From assembly GCA_945869725.1 (NCBI GenBank), contig CAMBPO010000004.1, forward strand, positions 1 through 64,000: a stretch of DNA of 64,000 nucleotides, written 5' to 3'. Position 1 is the stretch's first letter. Each line of letters opens with the position of its first letter. This DNA is from Klebsiella pneumoniae. GTDB lineage: Bacteria > Pseudomonadota > Gammaproteobacteria > Pseudomonadales > Pseudohongiellaceae. Below the pieces are notes generated by a model. The model was not told where the DNA came from and made no database searches. It saw only the letters and a program-made list of their open reading frames with translations. Position numbers and translations under genes: made by a program. Shown one piece after another: positions 36,818 through 47,629 of the stretch.

Positions 36818-39229
36818 TTAACCACCCAAACGGTATCGTAATTTTACCACCCAGGTATCTGAGACACGCTGACTCCAGGAGTCAAACAGCAGATCCTGAA
36901 ACTCCGATTCACCTGTTGAGGGCAGGTTGCTGCCCCGGGTGTATACCACAAACAAATCTGACAGCGGCGCGATCTCCCAACGATAACGCGCCTGGAAACT
37001 CATGCGACTGACGGTAAAGTTATCGGACGTCAGGTTGGGTTTTGAAACCTCAGTCAAGTGGCGCACATCACGTTGATCAATCTGAAAGAATCTATCCTCT
37101 TTTGCCTGAATTCCCGTCCATTGCAGCGCAATTCTGAATTGCTGTTTGGCGTTGATAAAAAAGCTGGCATTGAGCTGCGGGGACCATTCAGTTGCTGTGT
37201 AGGTTGTCATCCGTGTTCCGCCACGGTGAACCAACCAGGACTCCCTGTCACGATAAGACAAGGTGAAATTGGTTGAGAACCGGTCACTGGGCTGCCAACC
37301 CGCGTTTACGGAATAGTTGATATTGTTGGCTTTCAGGTCTTCTTCGGCATTACCGATACCGAAGCCGTAGCTGAATGGGCGCGAGCGGTCGCTGCTCCAG
37401 CTGAAGTCATAGGCCAGACGGTGAGGAATCTTGTAGGTGCCATTGCCCCGACTGAGGCGATCATCCACCCGCGGCGGGAAATAGCGGAAGCTGGCATTGA
37501 GTGAGGTATTGTTGTGATACGTCAGGCTCTGCATAAAAAACAAACCCAACCTGACCGGGCGCCCGTCGGCATTCCACTGATTGACGATGTTCATCCCGCG
37601 GGTTCTGCTGCGATACTTTTCGAGTCCTGATTCAGTAATGCTCAACCTGTAGTCAAGCTGCTGATGGTCATTCCTTTGCACATAACCAACATCATTGATA
37701 TCCAGCGTTTTATCCAGATATGTCGCAATGATGCTGTGCTGGATGCCGCGGGCAGGTCGGTAGTTGATATCAGCAAACGCACCCTGTCCGGCAACACCAT
37801 TGACATCGCTGTGTAACAACTGGCCATCTACAGTCCAGCGGGTATCTGCTGAAAAATACGAAAAATCTGCACCGTTGACGGTTGCCTGACGACCTGGGTG
37901 GTCCATCCGTGTGCCGAGCCAGCCGATGCCACGCCTGCCACCACCGGACGTATCCTCGTACAGCAATCGTCCTACCGCAAAATCCCGACCGGTGGATTGC
38001 AGCTTAACTCGCGAGCCATCTGCAGCGGTTCCGCGCAACTCCATGTCATCTTCAGCAGCCACCAGAGTGCCGTATCGCCAGTTACCTTGCGTGCCTGTCA
38101 ATTTAAGCGCACCCAGCAAATCTGATGGAGCATTGCGCTCGGTGGCGTCAACCTGCACACCGCCTGGCACTGTCAGCACGGGCGGCGCACCAATACGCCG
38201 GGTATTGAGCATGGTTGTTGGCCCAAATGGTCCGAAACCATTACGCGGCGAGGTCTGAAAGACATCCTGACCTTCGAGGAAAAATGAGCGCTTCTCTGAG
38301 AAAAACACTTCAAACGCAGACAGATTCACTACAATATCATCGGACTCTACCGTGCCAAAATCGGGGTTAAACGTGGCAGATAACTGTGTGTTGGAGTTTG
38401 GCCGCCAGTAAATGTCAGCGCCCGCTCGCGCTTTTGTCTCACCGCTGAGGTTGTTGTGAGTACCCGATCCGTAGGGGTAAAAGGTGAACTGTGTGCGCGG
38501 GTTAATGCCGCTGAGTTCATATTTCTGAAATGCCGACAAATACTGAGGATTGGTATTTGGCAGCGCGGGCCAGGACCAGGTCTCATTCAGATACATCACC
38601 TGCCGCTCGGTGAAAATGCCGATTTGCCTGGTTTCACCGGCTTGCGGCAGCGCCATCATTCCCCAGGGGATAAAAATCTCAGCTGACCAACCGTTGTCGA
38701 GCTCTTGGGTCTCAGCATCCCATGACCCATCCCAATCCCGGCTTATTTGACGCTCTGGCAAAATAGTGCCGTCCGACAGCGTACCACCAAGATTGACGCG
38801 CAAAAAATAACCGTATGTACCGTTGCCCGACGCATCGATAGACAGCACAAATCCATCACGCGGCACCGGCTCATCGCGCGAGCTCATCCGCGCGACCAGT
38901 GTGTCCGCAGCCTGATAGTTCATGACGCCCACGTATATGCCGCGCTCGTTGTAGTAGATGCGCGTCTCGGTGCTCAGTGAAGCGGGCTCAAGCGTATCGG
39001 GATTGATGACACGCATACCATCTGTTGCTGGCAGCTGCTGCCAAACTGACTCATCCAGAAATCCGTCCAGATCCAACTGCGCCTGATCAGCAGGAATCAT
39101 TGCCATTTGTATCACGCCACTGGCATCTGGCTGCTGTGCGTGAGTTAATGTCATTGCCAACAGAGAGCCTGACAAGCATATCAACGCTCGCCTGCAGGCA
39201 ACCGCCCAGATTGAACAACGATTTGTCAC
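36818..39229 (-). CDS. DUF5916 outer-membrane protein with N-terminal CBM9-like domain
   Basis: An 803-residue exported protein. A signal peptide (to about THAQQ) is followed by a CBM9-like carbohydrate-binding domain (LDLDGFLDESVWQQLPA onward, to about residue 210). The remainder is DUF5916, marked by TFNPDFGTVESDDIVVNLSAFE and FFSEKRSFFLEGQDVF. The C-terminal half has alternating polar/hydrophobic strands, ending in an aromatic-containing strand like an outer-membrane barrel. Function is not known; a role in uptake of a glycan or other large molecule is inferred. The start is a GTG with a weak ribosome site. Confidence 0.85.
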   Translation of the reverse strand: MTNRCSIWAVACRRALICLSGSLLAMTLTHAQQPDASGVIQMAMIPADQAQLDLDGFLDESVWQQLPATDGMRVINPDTLEPASLSTETRIYYNERGIYVGVMNYQAADTLVARMSSRDEPVPRDGFVLSIDASGNGTYGYFLRVNLGGTLSDGTILPERQISRDWDGSWDAETQELDNGWSAEIFIPWGMMALPQAGETRQIGIFTERQVMYLNETWSWPALPNTNPQYLSAFQKYELSGINPRTQFTFYPYGSGTHNNLSGETKARAGADIYWRPNSNTQLSATFNPDFGTVESDDIVVNLSAFEVFFSEKRSFFLEGQDVFQTSPRNGFGPFGPTTMLNTRRIGAPPVLTVPGGVQVDATERNAPSDLLGALKLTGTQGNWRYGTLVAAEDDMELRGTAADGSRVKLQSTGRDFAVGRLLYEDTSGGGRRGIGWLGTRMDHPGRQATVNGADFSYFSADTRWTVDGQLLHSDVNGVAGQGAFADINYRPARGIQHSIIATYLDKTLDINDVGYVQRNDHQQLDYRLSITESGLEKYRSRTRGMNIVNQWNADGRPVRLGLFFMQSLTYHNNTSLNASFRYFPPRVDDRLSRGNGTYKIPHRLAYDFSWSSDRSRPFSYGFGIGNAEEDLKANNINYSVNAGWQPSDRFSTNFTLSYRDRESWLVHRGGTRMTTYTATEWSPQLNASFFINAKQQFRIALQWTGIQAKEDRFFQIDQRDVRHLTEVSKPNLTSDNFTVSRMSFQARYRWEIAPLSDLFVVYTRGSNLPSTGESEFQDLLFDSWSQRVSDTWVVKLRYRLGG

Positions 39230-39452
39230 TATTTCTACTACCTGACTTGTGATTTTTCTGAAGTATATCAGCTTTGTTTTTTAGTTAGCCCGCTCAGAAA
39301 GCTCACAGCAGCGCCGAGTTTCACTTTGTCACAAGTAAGTGCTTTTCAATCATATCTGACACATCTGTTCCGTAGTTTGCCACTTTTTGACGACTGCATT
39401 GACTGCTGGTCGTGTTTAGATGGCGCCGACCGAGTTTTTACCGAGACATCCG

Positions 39453-39608
39453 ATGAAGTTTTTCCGACGCAAAGTGAACCCGATTTTTATTGAGGACGAG
39501 CAATATCGCTGGGGCAAAAAACGCCGTGGGTTGTGGGCTTTTATGATCGTATTGTCATGCTTGGTGGTAATTGCGCTGATTGTATTTTTTGCAACGCTGT
39601 CACCTTGA
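39453..39608 (+). CDS. Putative small membrane protein (51 aa)
   Basis: A basic N-terminus (MKFFRRKVNPIFIEDEQYRWGKKRRG) precedes one hydrophobic helix (residues about 29-48). Charge distribution agrees with the positive-inside rule. An in-frame ATG at 39420 would extend it by 11 residues. The ribosome site is weak and no family is recognised. It is divergent from the DUF5916 gene and convergent with the gene at 39723. It could be a chance frame, but its composition looks protein-like. Confidence 0.45.
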   Translation: MKFFRRKVNPIFIEDEQYRWGKKRRGLWAFMIVLSCLVVIALIVFFATLSP

Positions 39609-39671
39609 CAGCAACAGGCTAGAAGTAAGGGCAAACAAGAACTACGGGCGTGCAAAAATTACGGGCGAAAA

Positions 39672-39702
39672 AAAAGCAGGGCAACTTAATCACCCTGCTT
39701 TT
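39672..39702 (-). terminator. Intrinsic terminator after the 140-aa unknown protein gene
   Basis: The minus strand has AAAAGCAGGG pairing with CCCTGCTTTT (10 bp, 11-nt loop), followed by a run of eight T (TTTTTTTT) overlapping the stem end. It ends the leftward cytochrome b/unknown protein transcript. The T-run on the plus side is only four long, so it may also partly stop rightward transcription. Confidence 0.85.
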
Positions 39703-39722
39703 CTAAACTGCGTTCACCGCTG

Positions 39723-40145
39723 TCAGCCAACATTAAAATATGCGGGCGACTTCGGAGCCTCACCGATAGGCTTGAACACTTCGCTGTACAGGAAAAAATC
39801 CGTCAGCACCGCGCGCAGATGGATAGACGCATTAAGGTTATCGACCAACTCAGAACTCATCCGCGGTTGCGCCAGCACAAAATTAATGGCTGCACTGGCT
39901 TTGCGGATATCCTCAGCGATGACCTGTTCATACTCGTTATCACTGCCTCTGAATGCAGCCGCAACATTGGCCAAAGCAGCGGCCATATTGCTCAGCGTAG
40001 GCCTCGCATGCGGGGTCGGAGATTCAGATTCGACATGTGGCGGCCGCCCTTGAGCAGCATACGCCAGCAAAAATTCGTAACCGGACTCTACGACATCTAT
40101 CTCACTTTCGATGTTCTTAACGTCAGTCAACTTCACACCTTCCAC
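39723..40145 (-). CDS. Protein of unknown function beside cytochrome b (140 aa)
   Basis: A helical, acidic, probably soluble protein with no signal peptide or cysteine. It contains a Ser/Pro/His-rich linker (VESESPTPHARPTLS) and helical segments with repeated Ala (MAAALANVAAAF). I recognise no family. It overlaps the cytochrome b stop by 13 nt, which suggests translational coupling. The start is not certain: GTG at 40145, GTG at 40136, or a TTG at 40130 which has AAGG 7 nt upstream. A strong terminator follows. Confidence 0.65.
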   Translation of the reverse strand: MEGVKLTDVKNIESEIDVVESGYEFLLAYAAQGRPPHVESESPTPHARPTLSNMAAALANVAAAFRGSDNEYEQVIAEDIRKASAAINFVLAQPRMSSELVDNLNASIHLRAVLTDFFLYSEVFKPIGEAPKSPAYFNVG

Positions 40146-40882
40146 TTGTCGGTATCGTGATTCTCTTTCATTTCTGCCTCAGAGATCCAACCCTTGACCA
40201 TCGAACGGGTGTAGAAAATTTTCTCCGGACGCACGGCAAAGTAGATATGGATCGCTGTGAATGCAACCAATCCCAATGTTGCCAAGCCGTGCAGTAAGAA
40301 CATAAGGCCTAGTTGAGCCTCGTCAGTAACCGCCGGTCGATCCCAAAATGGCGTGCGTATCTGCATTAACAAGATCACCCCAGTGACGATAACCAGGAGG
40401 ACAAGAATAGTCATTGCCAAGTGCAGACCCTTTTGCTCGAAAGAATACTTGCCTGGTTTGCGGCTCTCGTCAAAGGGCTCGGCAAAATCTGCCGGCGATA
40501 TCAGCATGGACTTGAAATCCTGCCAGAACGACGCTCGTATGATGTGAAAAATTATTACAAATGTCAGCACCAGTCCCGCGATCCAATGGATGCTCAGCCA
40601 CGCAAAGTGGATACCGATGATAGGCATTACACCAGTTACTATTAGCACCAGCACGGATGCAGCCATGATCCAGTGGAAAGCGCGGTCGATGGCATCATGA
40701 CGGTTGATCTTCCGACCTTCAGCGGAGGGCTTGGCTTTTTTCTTGGCCAGAGCGGCCATAAAAATCGCGTGACCTGCGAGCAGCACCAAAATCGCTACTG
40801 ATACCACCCAAAGCAAATCCCAGGACACTCCCAGTATGACTTCGTCACCCCATACATCTCTTTTATAACGGACTATTTCCAC
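40133..40882 (-). CDS. Di-heme cytochrome b, formate-dehydrogenase-gamma / Ni-Fe hydrogenase type
   Basis: A 249-residue membrane protein with about five hydrophobic helices (an N-terminal helix then a four-helix cytochrome b core). Candidate heme ligands are in RAFHWIMA, SIHWIAG, FHIIRA and HGLATLGLVAFTAIHIYF. It is a cytochrome b561/b6-like electron carrier that would link quinones to a redox enzyme. The usual partner (molybdopterin, hydrogenase or cytochrome c protein) is not encoded here, and only an unknown 140-aa protein is linked to it. Confidence 0.8.
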   Translation of the reverse strand: MEIVRYKRDVWGDEVILGVSWDLLWVVSVAILVLLAGHAIFMAALAKKKAKPSAEGRKINRHDAIDRAFHWIMAASVLVLIVTGVMPIIGIHFAWLSIHWIAGLVLTFVIIFHIIRASFWQDFKSMLISPADFAEPFDESRKPGKYSFEQKGLHLAMTILVLLVIVTGVILLMQIRTPFWDRPAVTDEAQLGLMFLLHGLATLGLVAFTAIHIYFAVRPEKIFYTRSMVKGWISEAEMKENHDTDKWKV

Positions 40883-41264
40883 GCGATATCCCCTCAGCTG
40901 AAAGCTATTATTCTTTTAGGTGCGTTCCCGACACCTTAAGCCAGACAACAAGATTCATGCGACACATCGGCCTGGATCGGGGCGTGACGCATGTTTTCCA
41001 AACAAACAGGGCTGGGCGTTTACCAAGCGCAGCCGTGAACCGCAGTGCTGCTGCAGTCTCTGCAGCAGCCGAGGACATGCCTCCTTTTTTACAAAACGTC
41101 GATGTGACACTTCAGGATAAACAGGATGCCTAGCAATACCTGACTTAGTACTATTAACGCAGAGATTACAGGCGTTCTTAGTCGGTGAAAGAGTAATCCA
41201 GCTATGCACAATTATCAAGCTACACGGGCTTTGAGCTACATATAGTCACGCCTTGCCTGCCGGC

Positions 41265-41292
41265 TTGACATATTTTTGTTCGGTGTTATCGT
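41265..41292 (+). promoter_or_regulatory. Candidate sigma-70 promoter of gltBD
   Basis: A perfect TTGACA (41265-41270), a 16-nt spacer and TATCGT (41287-41292; four of six matches). The predicted leader is about 215 nt, long for a catabolic operon and containing two hairpins. No sigma-54 site (GG-N10-GC) is evident. Confidence 0.6.
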
Positions 41293-41302
41293 GTCCAGCC
41301 CC

Positions 41303-41349
41303 CGTAAAACCACGCACCATGTTTTACGACTGTCCGGCCTGCTCCGGAC
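41303..41349 (+). promoter_or_regulatory. Tandem hairpins in the gltB leader
   Basis: CGTAAAAC pairs with GTTTTACG (41303-41328, 10-nt loop) and GTCCGG with CCGGAC (41332-41349, 6-nt loop), 3 nt apart, just after the promoter-like site. Neither is followed by a T-run, so they are not terminators. They might be an RNA-protection or regulatory structure. Confidence 0.4.
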
Positions 41350-41512
41350 GCGTAGTTCGAGGGGTGCAGGCCGCTTCAATGAGCCTTTTCAAATCAATAA
41401 TTTCTAAATTCACGCATCTCCTTTACGGCAATGCACATTGCATTTTGACGCAGGGAGCGTTGACGGTCACTGAACCGGAAACAATATAACGAATTAGCGA
41501 GACTTAGCGACA

Positions 41513-44500
41513 ATGACTGATCAAGCCCAATCCCAGCATAAGTTTGGCTTTCCGCAGAAGACCGGCCTGTACGATCCTGCAAACGAGAAAGACTCCTGCG
41601 GCGTAGGATTCGTTGCGGACATCAAGGGACGACCCAGTCACCAGATTATGCTTGATGCATATCACCTGAATTCGCGGATGGATCACCGCGGGGGCTGCGG
41701 CTTTGAGGCGAATACCGGTGACGGTGCCGGCATTCTGATGGCGCTGCCTCATTCGTTTTTTGCTAACATTGCCCTAAAAGATCTTGGTACGACGCTTCCC
41801 GGCTCCGGCAAATATGCCGTAGGCAACATCTTTCTGCCCCAGATCAATAAAGAACGTGAGTTCTGTCGCGAGACGATCAACCGCATTATTGCTGAAGAAG
41901 GTCAGACCCTGATCGGCTGGCGATTGGTGCCGGTTGATCCGGTGGGCGCTGACGTCGGCCCAGCCGCCAGAACAGCCCAACCCGTAATCGAACAACTCTT
42001 TATAGGGGCGGCAGACAATCTTTCCCGCGATGAGTTCGAGCGCAAACTGTACGTCATCCGCAAACGTTTCACGCATGAACTGCGTGGCGACAACTCGCTC
42101 AGCGAAGCAAAGATGCTTTACGCCTGCAGCCTGTCAAGCAAAGTAATCGTTTATAAAGGTATGTTGACCCCGGGCCAGCTGTTCCCTTTTTATAACGATC
42201 TGACGGATACCTCGTGCGAAACGCACATGGCGATGGTGCATTCCCGCTTCAGCACTAATACATTTCCTTCGTGGGATCGTGCACAGCCCAATCGCTTTAT
42301 GAGCCACAACGGCGAAATCAACACGCTGCGCGGCAACGTCAACCAGATGGTGGCGCGCGAAGGTATGCTGTCAAGTCCGCTGTTTGGCGACAAGATCAAA
42401 GATCTTTACCCGATCATCGACGCCGACTGTTCTGACTCCGGGTCTTTTGACTCTGTTCTGGAATTTATGCTGCTGTCCGGCCGATCACTGCAGGAATCTG
42501 TGATGATGATGATCCCGGAAGCCTGGCAGTCAGACGTCAATATGTCTGCCGACAAAAAATCATTTTATGAGTTCCACTCCGCCCTGATTGAACCTTGGGA
42601 TGGCCCGGCGTCGATTGTATTTTCCGATGGCCACTACATTGGCGCCGTTCTGGATCGCAATGGCTTGCGTCCAAGTCGTTACTACGTGACACATGACGAC
42701 AAAGTCATCATGGCATCCGAGGTCGGTGTAGTTCATGTTGACCCGGCTAACGTCAAGCTCAAAGGGCGGCTGCAGCCAGGCAAAATGTTCCTGCTGGATT
42801 TCGAGGAAGGGCGTCTGATTCCGGACGAGGAACTCAAAGCCGTCATCGCAGCCAAGCGCCCTTATGGCGAGTGGCTCGCACGGCAACGCATCACCTTAGA
42901 TCAACTGGCCGACGGCAGTGAAGATCATTCGCTGGATTCAGAAAACGTCTTCGCGCGCATGCAGGCTTTTGGTTACACCACTGAAACCATGCAGTTTATG
43001 TTGCTACCTATGATTACCGAGGCTCGGGATCCGCTGGGCTCCATGGGTAACGACTCGGCGCTGGCCTGTCTATCAGACAAGCCACGCATGATCTATGACT
43101 ACTTCAAACAGCTGTTTGCACAGATCACCAATCCCGCCATCGACTCGATCCGTGAAGAGGTCGTTATGTCGCTGGAGTGCTTTATCGGCCCGGAAGGCAA
43201 TCTGCTGGAAACTACCGAGAAGCATGCACACCGCCTGAGTCTCAAGCACCCGATTTTGTCTAATTCGCAGTTGCAGACTATCCGCAACATGGATTTTAAA
43301 GGTCTGCGCAGCAAGGTTATTGATATCACCTATGATGCAAAAACTGCCAATGCCTATGTCACCGCGCTCGAAGGCATCTGCCGCCAGGCAAGTCAGGCAA
43401 TCGCTGACGGGTATGCGTTTGTCATTCTGTCAGATCGTAAAATCAGTCGGGAACGCATGGCGATCAGCTCACTGGTCGCTTGTGGCGCAGTGCATCATCA
43501 CCTGATCAGGCAACACGAGCGCAGCCGCATCGGTCTGATTTTGGAAACGGGTGAGGCCCGCGAAGTTCACCACCATTGCCTGCTCACAGGGTACGGCGCA
43601 GATGCCATCAACCCCTACCTGGCATTTGAATCGCTATGGCAGGCTCAAAAAGACGGACTACTCAGTAAAGACTACGCCACCGAAGACAAAATTGTGTATG
43701 CCTATAAAAAAGCCGTGGGCAAGGGCATGCTCAAGGTCATGGCAAAAATGGGCATCTCCACACTGCAATCCTACAAAGGTGCGCAGATTTTTGAAGCAGT
43801 TGGACTGGCTGATGACATTATCGATCGTTGTTTTGTCGGAACCGCCAGCCGCGTACAAGGTGTCGATTTTGATACGCTAGTTCAGGAAACCGAGCGTCGT
43901 CACCACCTGGGCTTCCCGGTCATCGACACCGGCCGTATTCCGGTCATGACCAACCCGGGTGATTTCCACTGGCGCAGCGGTGGCGAAGGCCACATGTGGG
44001 ACCCGAGCGCGATTTTTAACCTGCAGGTGGCAGCGCGCAATAACAGTCCTGATGCGTATAAAATTTTTGCCAAGTACACCAATGAACAGACCACTCGCGC
44101 CTGCACCTTGCGTGGTTTGCTGGATTTCCGTACCGATCAACAACAGGCAATTGCGCTGGACGACGTCGAGTCCGCGAAAGACATCGTCAAGCGTTTTGCC
44201 ACCGGCGCAATGAGCCTGGGCTCCATTTCACCGGAAACACACGAGACCCTGGCGATCGCCATGAACCGCATGGGTGGCAAATCCAATACCGGTGAAGGCG
44301 GCGAAGACCCCGCGCGTTTCCAGCCTATGCCTAATGGTGACTCCAAGCGCTCGTCCATCAAACAGGTGGCATCCGGCCGCTTTGGTGTGACCATCTGGTA
44401 CCTGACCAATGCTGATGAGCTCCAGATCAAAATCTCGCAGGGCGCAAAGCCTGGCGAAGGCGGAGAGCTGCCCGGCGGAAAAGTCGATGCGAATATTGCC

Positions 44501-46084
44501 CGTCTGCGTTACTCAACGCCCGGCGTCGGCCTGATTTCTCCGCCGCCGCATCACGATATTTATTCTATCGAAGATATCGCACAGCTAATCCACGATCTCA
44601 AAAATGCCAACCGCAAGGCACGTATCAGCGTCAAGCTGGTATCCGAAGTCGGGGTTGGCACTGTCGCTGCCGGCGTCACAAAAGCCAAAGCGGAACATCT
44701 GGTCATTGCAGGCCATGATGGCGGAACCGGCGCATCGCCACTGACATCCATCAAGCACGCGGGTTTGCCATGGGAATTGGGCCTGGCAGAAACCCACCAA
44801 ACACTGGTCATGAACAATCTGCGATCCCGTGTGGTTGTGCAGACAGACGGACAATTAAAAACCGGCCGTGATGTGGCCATTGCCGCTCTGCTGGGTGCGG
44901 AAGAGTTTGGTTTTGCCACGGCGCCGCTGGTAACGCTGGGCTGCATCATGATGCGCAAGTGCCATTTGAATACTTGCCCGGTAGGTGTTGCAACCCAGGA
45001 TCCGGAACTGCGCAAGAAGTTCAAAGGTCAGCCTGAGCACGTGGTCAATTACCTATTTATGGTGGCCGAAGAACTGCGCGAAATCATGGCAAGCCTGGGT
45101 ATGCGCAAACTGACCGACATGGTCGGACGGGTTGACCTGCTTGAAAGCCGTGGTGCTATTGATCATTGGAAAGCGCGCGGACTGGATCTGAGTAACATCC
45201 TGAAGCCGGCACAAATGGTGTATCCGAATACGGTGACCCATCAGACAATCAGTCAGGATCATGGTCTTGAAAGAGCGCTGGATAATCAATTGATTGAATT
45301 GGCACAACCGGCACTGCTGCGCGGAGAAAAAGTGCAGATCGAAATGCCCGTGCTTAACATCAATCGTGTTGTGGGTACCATGCTGTCCAATGAAGTTGCC
45401 AAGCATCACGGCGAGCAGATGCTGCCTGACGACACAATTACCATCAAATTGCACGGCTCTGCAGGTCAGAGCCTCGGGGCATGGCTGGCCAAAGGCATCA
45501 GCATCACCGTTGAAGGCGATTGTAATGACTTTGTTGGCAAGGGCTTGTCTGGCGGCAAAATTGTGGTTTATCCACCCAAAAACAGCACCTTCAAAGCCGA
45601 AGAAAACATCATCGCTGGTAACGTTAATCTGTATGGCGCAACCGGCGGCGAGGCCTACTTCCGCGGTATCGCTGCGGAGCGTTTTGCAGTGCGTAACAGC
45701 GGGGCATCGGCTGTTGTTGAAGGCATCGGCGACCACGGTTGTGAATACATGACTGGCGGGCGCGTGGTCATTCTCGGCAAAACCGGCCGCAATTTCGGCG
45801 CCGGCATGAGTGGCGGCATCGCCTACGTCTGGGATAAAGACAAGGACTTCGCGCGGCAGTGCAATACCGAAACATATGGACTGGAAGCCGTGGCAGACAG
45901 CGCTGACGTCAATGAACTGAAGACGCTGATCAGCAATCACCTGCATCACACGGGGTCGCCGGTAGCCAGACAGATTCTCGACAACTGGAGCCAGTCACTC
46001 GCACAGTTCGTGAAAGTAATGCCAACAGATTACAAACGTGTGCTGACAGAATTGGCAGCCCAACAACAGGCTATTGCCGTGTAA
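41513..46084 (+). CDS. gltB: Glutamate synthase (NADPH) large subunit
   Basis: A 1523-residue GOGAT alpha subunit. The N-terminal glutaminase domain has the nucleophile Cys29 (DSCGVGFV), exposed after removal of a short propeptide. The central synthase domain holds the FMN site and the [3Fe-4S] cluster ligands Cys1144, Cys1150 and Cys1155 ([12 protein letters not shown]). The C-terminal GXGXG beta-helix domain (ISGGxxVVYPP-like) follows. It makes two glutamates from glutamine and 2-oxoglutarate. The full length fits the bacterial family. The start has only a weak ribosome site, and gltD follows by 53 nt. Confidence 0.97.
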   Translation: MTDQAQSQHKFGFPQKTGLYDPANEKDSCGVGFVADIKGRPSHQIMLDAYHLNSRMDHRGGCGFEANTGDGAGILMALPHSFFANIALKDLGTTLPGSGKYAVGNIFLPQINKEREFCRETINRIIAEEGQTLIGWRLVPVDPVGADVGPAARTAQPVIEQLFIGAADNLSRDEFERKLYVIRKRFTHELRGDNSLSEAKMLYACSLSSKVIVYKGMLTPGQLFPFYNDLTDTSCETHMAMVHSRFSTNTFPSWDRAQPNRFMSHNGEINTLRGNVNQMVAREGMLSSPLFGDKIKDLYPIIDADCSDSGSFDSVLEFMLLSGRSLQESVMMMIPEAWQSDVNMSADKKSFYEFHSALIEPWDGPASIVFSDGHYIGAVLDRNGLRPSRYYVTHDDKVIMASEVGVVHVDPANVKLKGRLQPGKMFLLDFEEGRLIPDEELKAVIAAKRPYGEWLARQRITLDQLADGSEDHSLDSENVFARMQAFGYTTETMQFMLLPMITEARDPLGSMGNDSALACLSDKPRMIYDYFKQLFAQITNPAIDSIREEVVMSLECFIGPEGNLLETTEKHAHRLSLKHPILSNSQLQTIRNMDFKGLRSKVIDITYDAKTANAYVTALEGICRQASQAIADGYAFVILSDRKISRERMAISSLVACGAVHHHLIRQHERSRIGLILETGEAREVHHHCLLTGYGADAINPYLAFESLWQAQKDGLLSKDYATEDKIVYAYKKAVGKGMLKVMAKMGISTLQSYKGAQIFEAVGLADDIIDRCFVGTASRVQGVDFDTLVQETERRHHLGFPVIDTGRIPVMTNPGDFHWRSGGEGHMWDPSAIFNLQVAARNNSPDAYKIFAKYTNEQTTRACTLRGLLDFRTDQQQAIALDDVESAKDIVKRFATGAMSLGSISPETHETLAIAMNRMGGKSNTGEGGEDPARFQPMPNGDSKRSSIKQVASGRFGVTIWYLTNADELQIKISQGAKPGEGGELPGGKVDANIARLRYSTPGVGLISPPPHHDIYSIEDIAQLIHDLKNANRKARISVKLVSEVGVGTVAAGVTKAKAEHLVIAGHDGGTGASPLTSIKHAGLPWELGLAETHQTLVMNNLRSRVVVQTDGQLKTGRDVAIAALLGAEEFGFATAPLVTLGCIMMRKCHLNTCPVGVATQDPELRKKFKGQPEHVVNYLFMVAEELREIMASLGMRKLTDMVGRVDLLESRGAIDHWKARGLDLSNILKPAQMVYPNTVTHQTISQDHGLERALDNQLIELAQPALLRGEKVQIEMPVLNINRVVGTMLSNEVAKHHGEQMLPDDTITIKLHGSAGQSLGAWLAKGISITVEGDCNDFVGKGLSGGKIVVYPPKNSTFKAEENIIAGNVNLYGATGGEAYFRGIAAERFAVRNSGASAVVEGIGDHGCEYMTGGRVVILGKTGRNFGAGMSGGIAYVWDKDKDFARQCNTETYGLEAVADSADVNELKTLISNHLHHTGSPVARQILDNWSQSLAQFVKVMPTDYKRVLTELAAQQQAIAV

Positions 46085-46137
46085 CTGATATATGGCAGCC
46101 TGTTAACGTACACATTTGAAAAGATTAAGGTTCAGAC

Positions 46138-47574
46138 ATGGGCAAACCAACGGGTTTTAAAGAGTTCGACCGCCGCACCGTACCGTACCGGGCTCCCGGG
46201 GAACGGTTGCTGGACTACAAGGAAATCTACACGCGTCCGGATGATACGCACCTGGCCACGCAAGGTGCCCGCTGTATGGATTGCGGTGTACCGTTTTGTC
46301 AATCCGACAACGGTTGCCCGGTTTATAACCTGATCCCGGAGTGGAACGATCTGGTCTACAAAGGCCAGTGGCGCGAGGCGCTCGACCGTCTGCACAAGAC
46401 TAATAATTTCCCGGAGTTTACCGGCCGCGTCTGCCCCGCACCATGTGAAGGCTCCTGTGTGCTGGGCATGAATAATCCGCCGGTCACCATAAAAAATATT
46501 GAAAACGCCATTATTGACCGCGGGTTCGAGAACGGCTGGGTTGTTGCTAATCAGCCGTTATTGCGCACCGGTAAAAAAGTAGCCGTCATTGGCTCCGGTC
46601 CTGCCGGCCTTGCCGCCGCCGCACAACTTAACCAGGCTGGGCACTCGGTCACTGTCTACGAGCGAGAAGACCGTATCGGGGGACTGTTGATGTATGGCAT
46701 TCCCAATATGAAGCTGGAAAAGAGCGTTGTTGAGCGCCGGGTGAAACTGCTCGAGGAAGAAGGTATACGCTTTGTCACTCGTGTTAACGTCGGCGGTACA
46801 GGCGACAGAGGCATATCGGTAGAAAATCTGCTGGAAGACGTTGACGCGTTATGCCTGACAACCGGCGCCACCACAGCTCGTGAGCTCACAATTCCGGGCC
46901 GCGAGGGTGACAACATTTATCCGGCGATGGATTTCCTGACAGCAAACACCCGCAGCCTGCTCGATTCTGAACTGACTGACGGCAATTTCATCAGCGCCAA
47001 AGGCAAAAACGTGATTGTGATTGGTGGTGGTGACACAGGTACTGACTGTATCGCCACGTCACTGCGTCACGGATGCAAATCACTGGTCAACTTTGAGATC
47101 ATGCCGCGTCCGTCGGTGCATCGTCCAGCTGACAATCCCTGGCCGCTGTGGCCGAAAATTTACCGTGCTGATTACGGCCATGAAGAAGCGGCGCACCGCG
47201 ATGGACAAGATCCACGGGTGTACTCCATCAGCGGCAAAGAATTTGTACGCGATGAAAATGGCAAACTGCTGGGCATCAATACCGTTGAGGTTGACGCCAG
47301 TTTCAAAGAAATACCTGGCACCATCAAGTTCTGGGAAGCTGATCTGATTTTGTTGTCGATGGGATTTCTCGGACCAGAACAGTACATTACCAAACCGCTG
47401 GGACTTGAAGTGGATGCACGCTCCAATTACAAAGCCGCATACGGGGACTTCCGCACCAACCACCCGAAAGTGTTTGCAGCCGGTGATTGCCGCCGCGGTC
47501 AATCGCTGGTGGTGCGTGCGATAGACGAAGGTCGCAAAGTTGCTGAAGCAATCAACAAGTACCTGTCAGATTAA
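46138..47574 (+). CDS. gltD: Glutamate synthase (NADPH) small subunit
   Basis: A 478-residue flavoprotein that passes electrons from NADPH to GltB. The N-terminal four-cysteine clusters CMDCGVPFC and CPAPCEGSC form two [4Fe-4S] centres. The FAD motif [13 protein letters not shown] and NADPH motif [13 protein letters not shown] follow. It forms one operon with gltB. Confidence 0.97.
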   Translation: MGKPTGFKEFDRRTVPYRAPGERLLDYKEIYTRPDDTHLATQGARCMDCGVPFCQSDNGCPVYNLIPEWNDLVYKGQWREALDRLHKTNNFPEFTGRVCPAPCEGSCVLGMNNPPVTIKNIENAIIDRGFENGWVVANQPLLRTGKKVAVIGSGPAGLAAAAQLNQAGHSVTVYEREDRIGGLLMYGIPNMKLEKSVVERRVKLLEEEGIRFVTRVNVGGTGDRGISVENLLEDVDALCLTTGATTARELTIPGREGDNIYPAMDFLTANTRSLLDSELTDGNFISAKGKNVIVIGGGDTGTDCIATSLRHGCKSLVNFEIMPRPSVHRPADNPWPLWPKIYRADYGHEEAAHRDGQDPRVYSISGKEFVRDENGKLLGINTVEVDASFKEIPGTIKFWEADLILLSMGFLGPEQYITKPLGLEVDARSNYKAAYGDFRTNHPKVFAAGDCRRGQSLVVRAIDEGRKVAEAINKYLSD

Positions 47575-47588
47575 ACCCTGAGCCTTCA

Positions 47589-47617
47589 AAGCAGATATCC
47601 ACTGCGGATATCTGCTT
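47589..47617 (+). other. Perfect 12-bp hairpin between gltD and the ABC transporter genes
   Basis: AAGCAGATATCC pairs with GGATATCTGCTT around a 5-nt loop, 14 nt after the gltD stop. No T-run follows, and the ribosome site of the next gene starts within 10 nt. It may be a processing or attenuating structure within a read-through message, or a protein-binding palindrome. Confidence 0.7.
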
Positions 47618-47629
47618 CGGAACCAAGAG

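Larger units (their letters stand above)
40883..41512. other. Intergenic region between cytochrome b and gltB (630 nt)
   Basis: No convincing gene is seen. It has an imperfect mosaic: a 10-bp perfect inverted repeat at 41047-41069 (GCTGCTGCAG/CTGCAGCAGC, 3-nt loop), a T-run at 41085-41090, the gltB promoter-like site at 41265-41292, and two leader hairpins at 41303-41349. Short frames here lack good ribosome sites. It should hold promoters for both divergent genes. Confidence 0.6.

Noticed and set aside
41076..41092. Minus-strand AAAAAAGGAGG followed by CATG as a possible start of another small gene.
   Set aside because: Only 1 nt separates GGAGG from the ATG, too close for initiation, and no other start codon is at 5-9 nt.
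45053..45949. Long antisense frame opposite gltB.
   Set aside because: It is a shadow of the highly conserved glutamate synthase frame, with no ribosome site or recognisable protein sequence. The same applies to antisense frames at 55244-56083 (hemW) and 48795-49559 (ABC permease).
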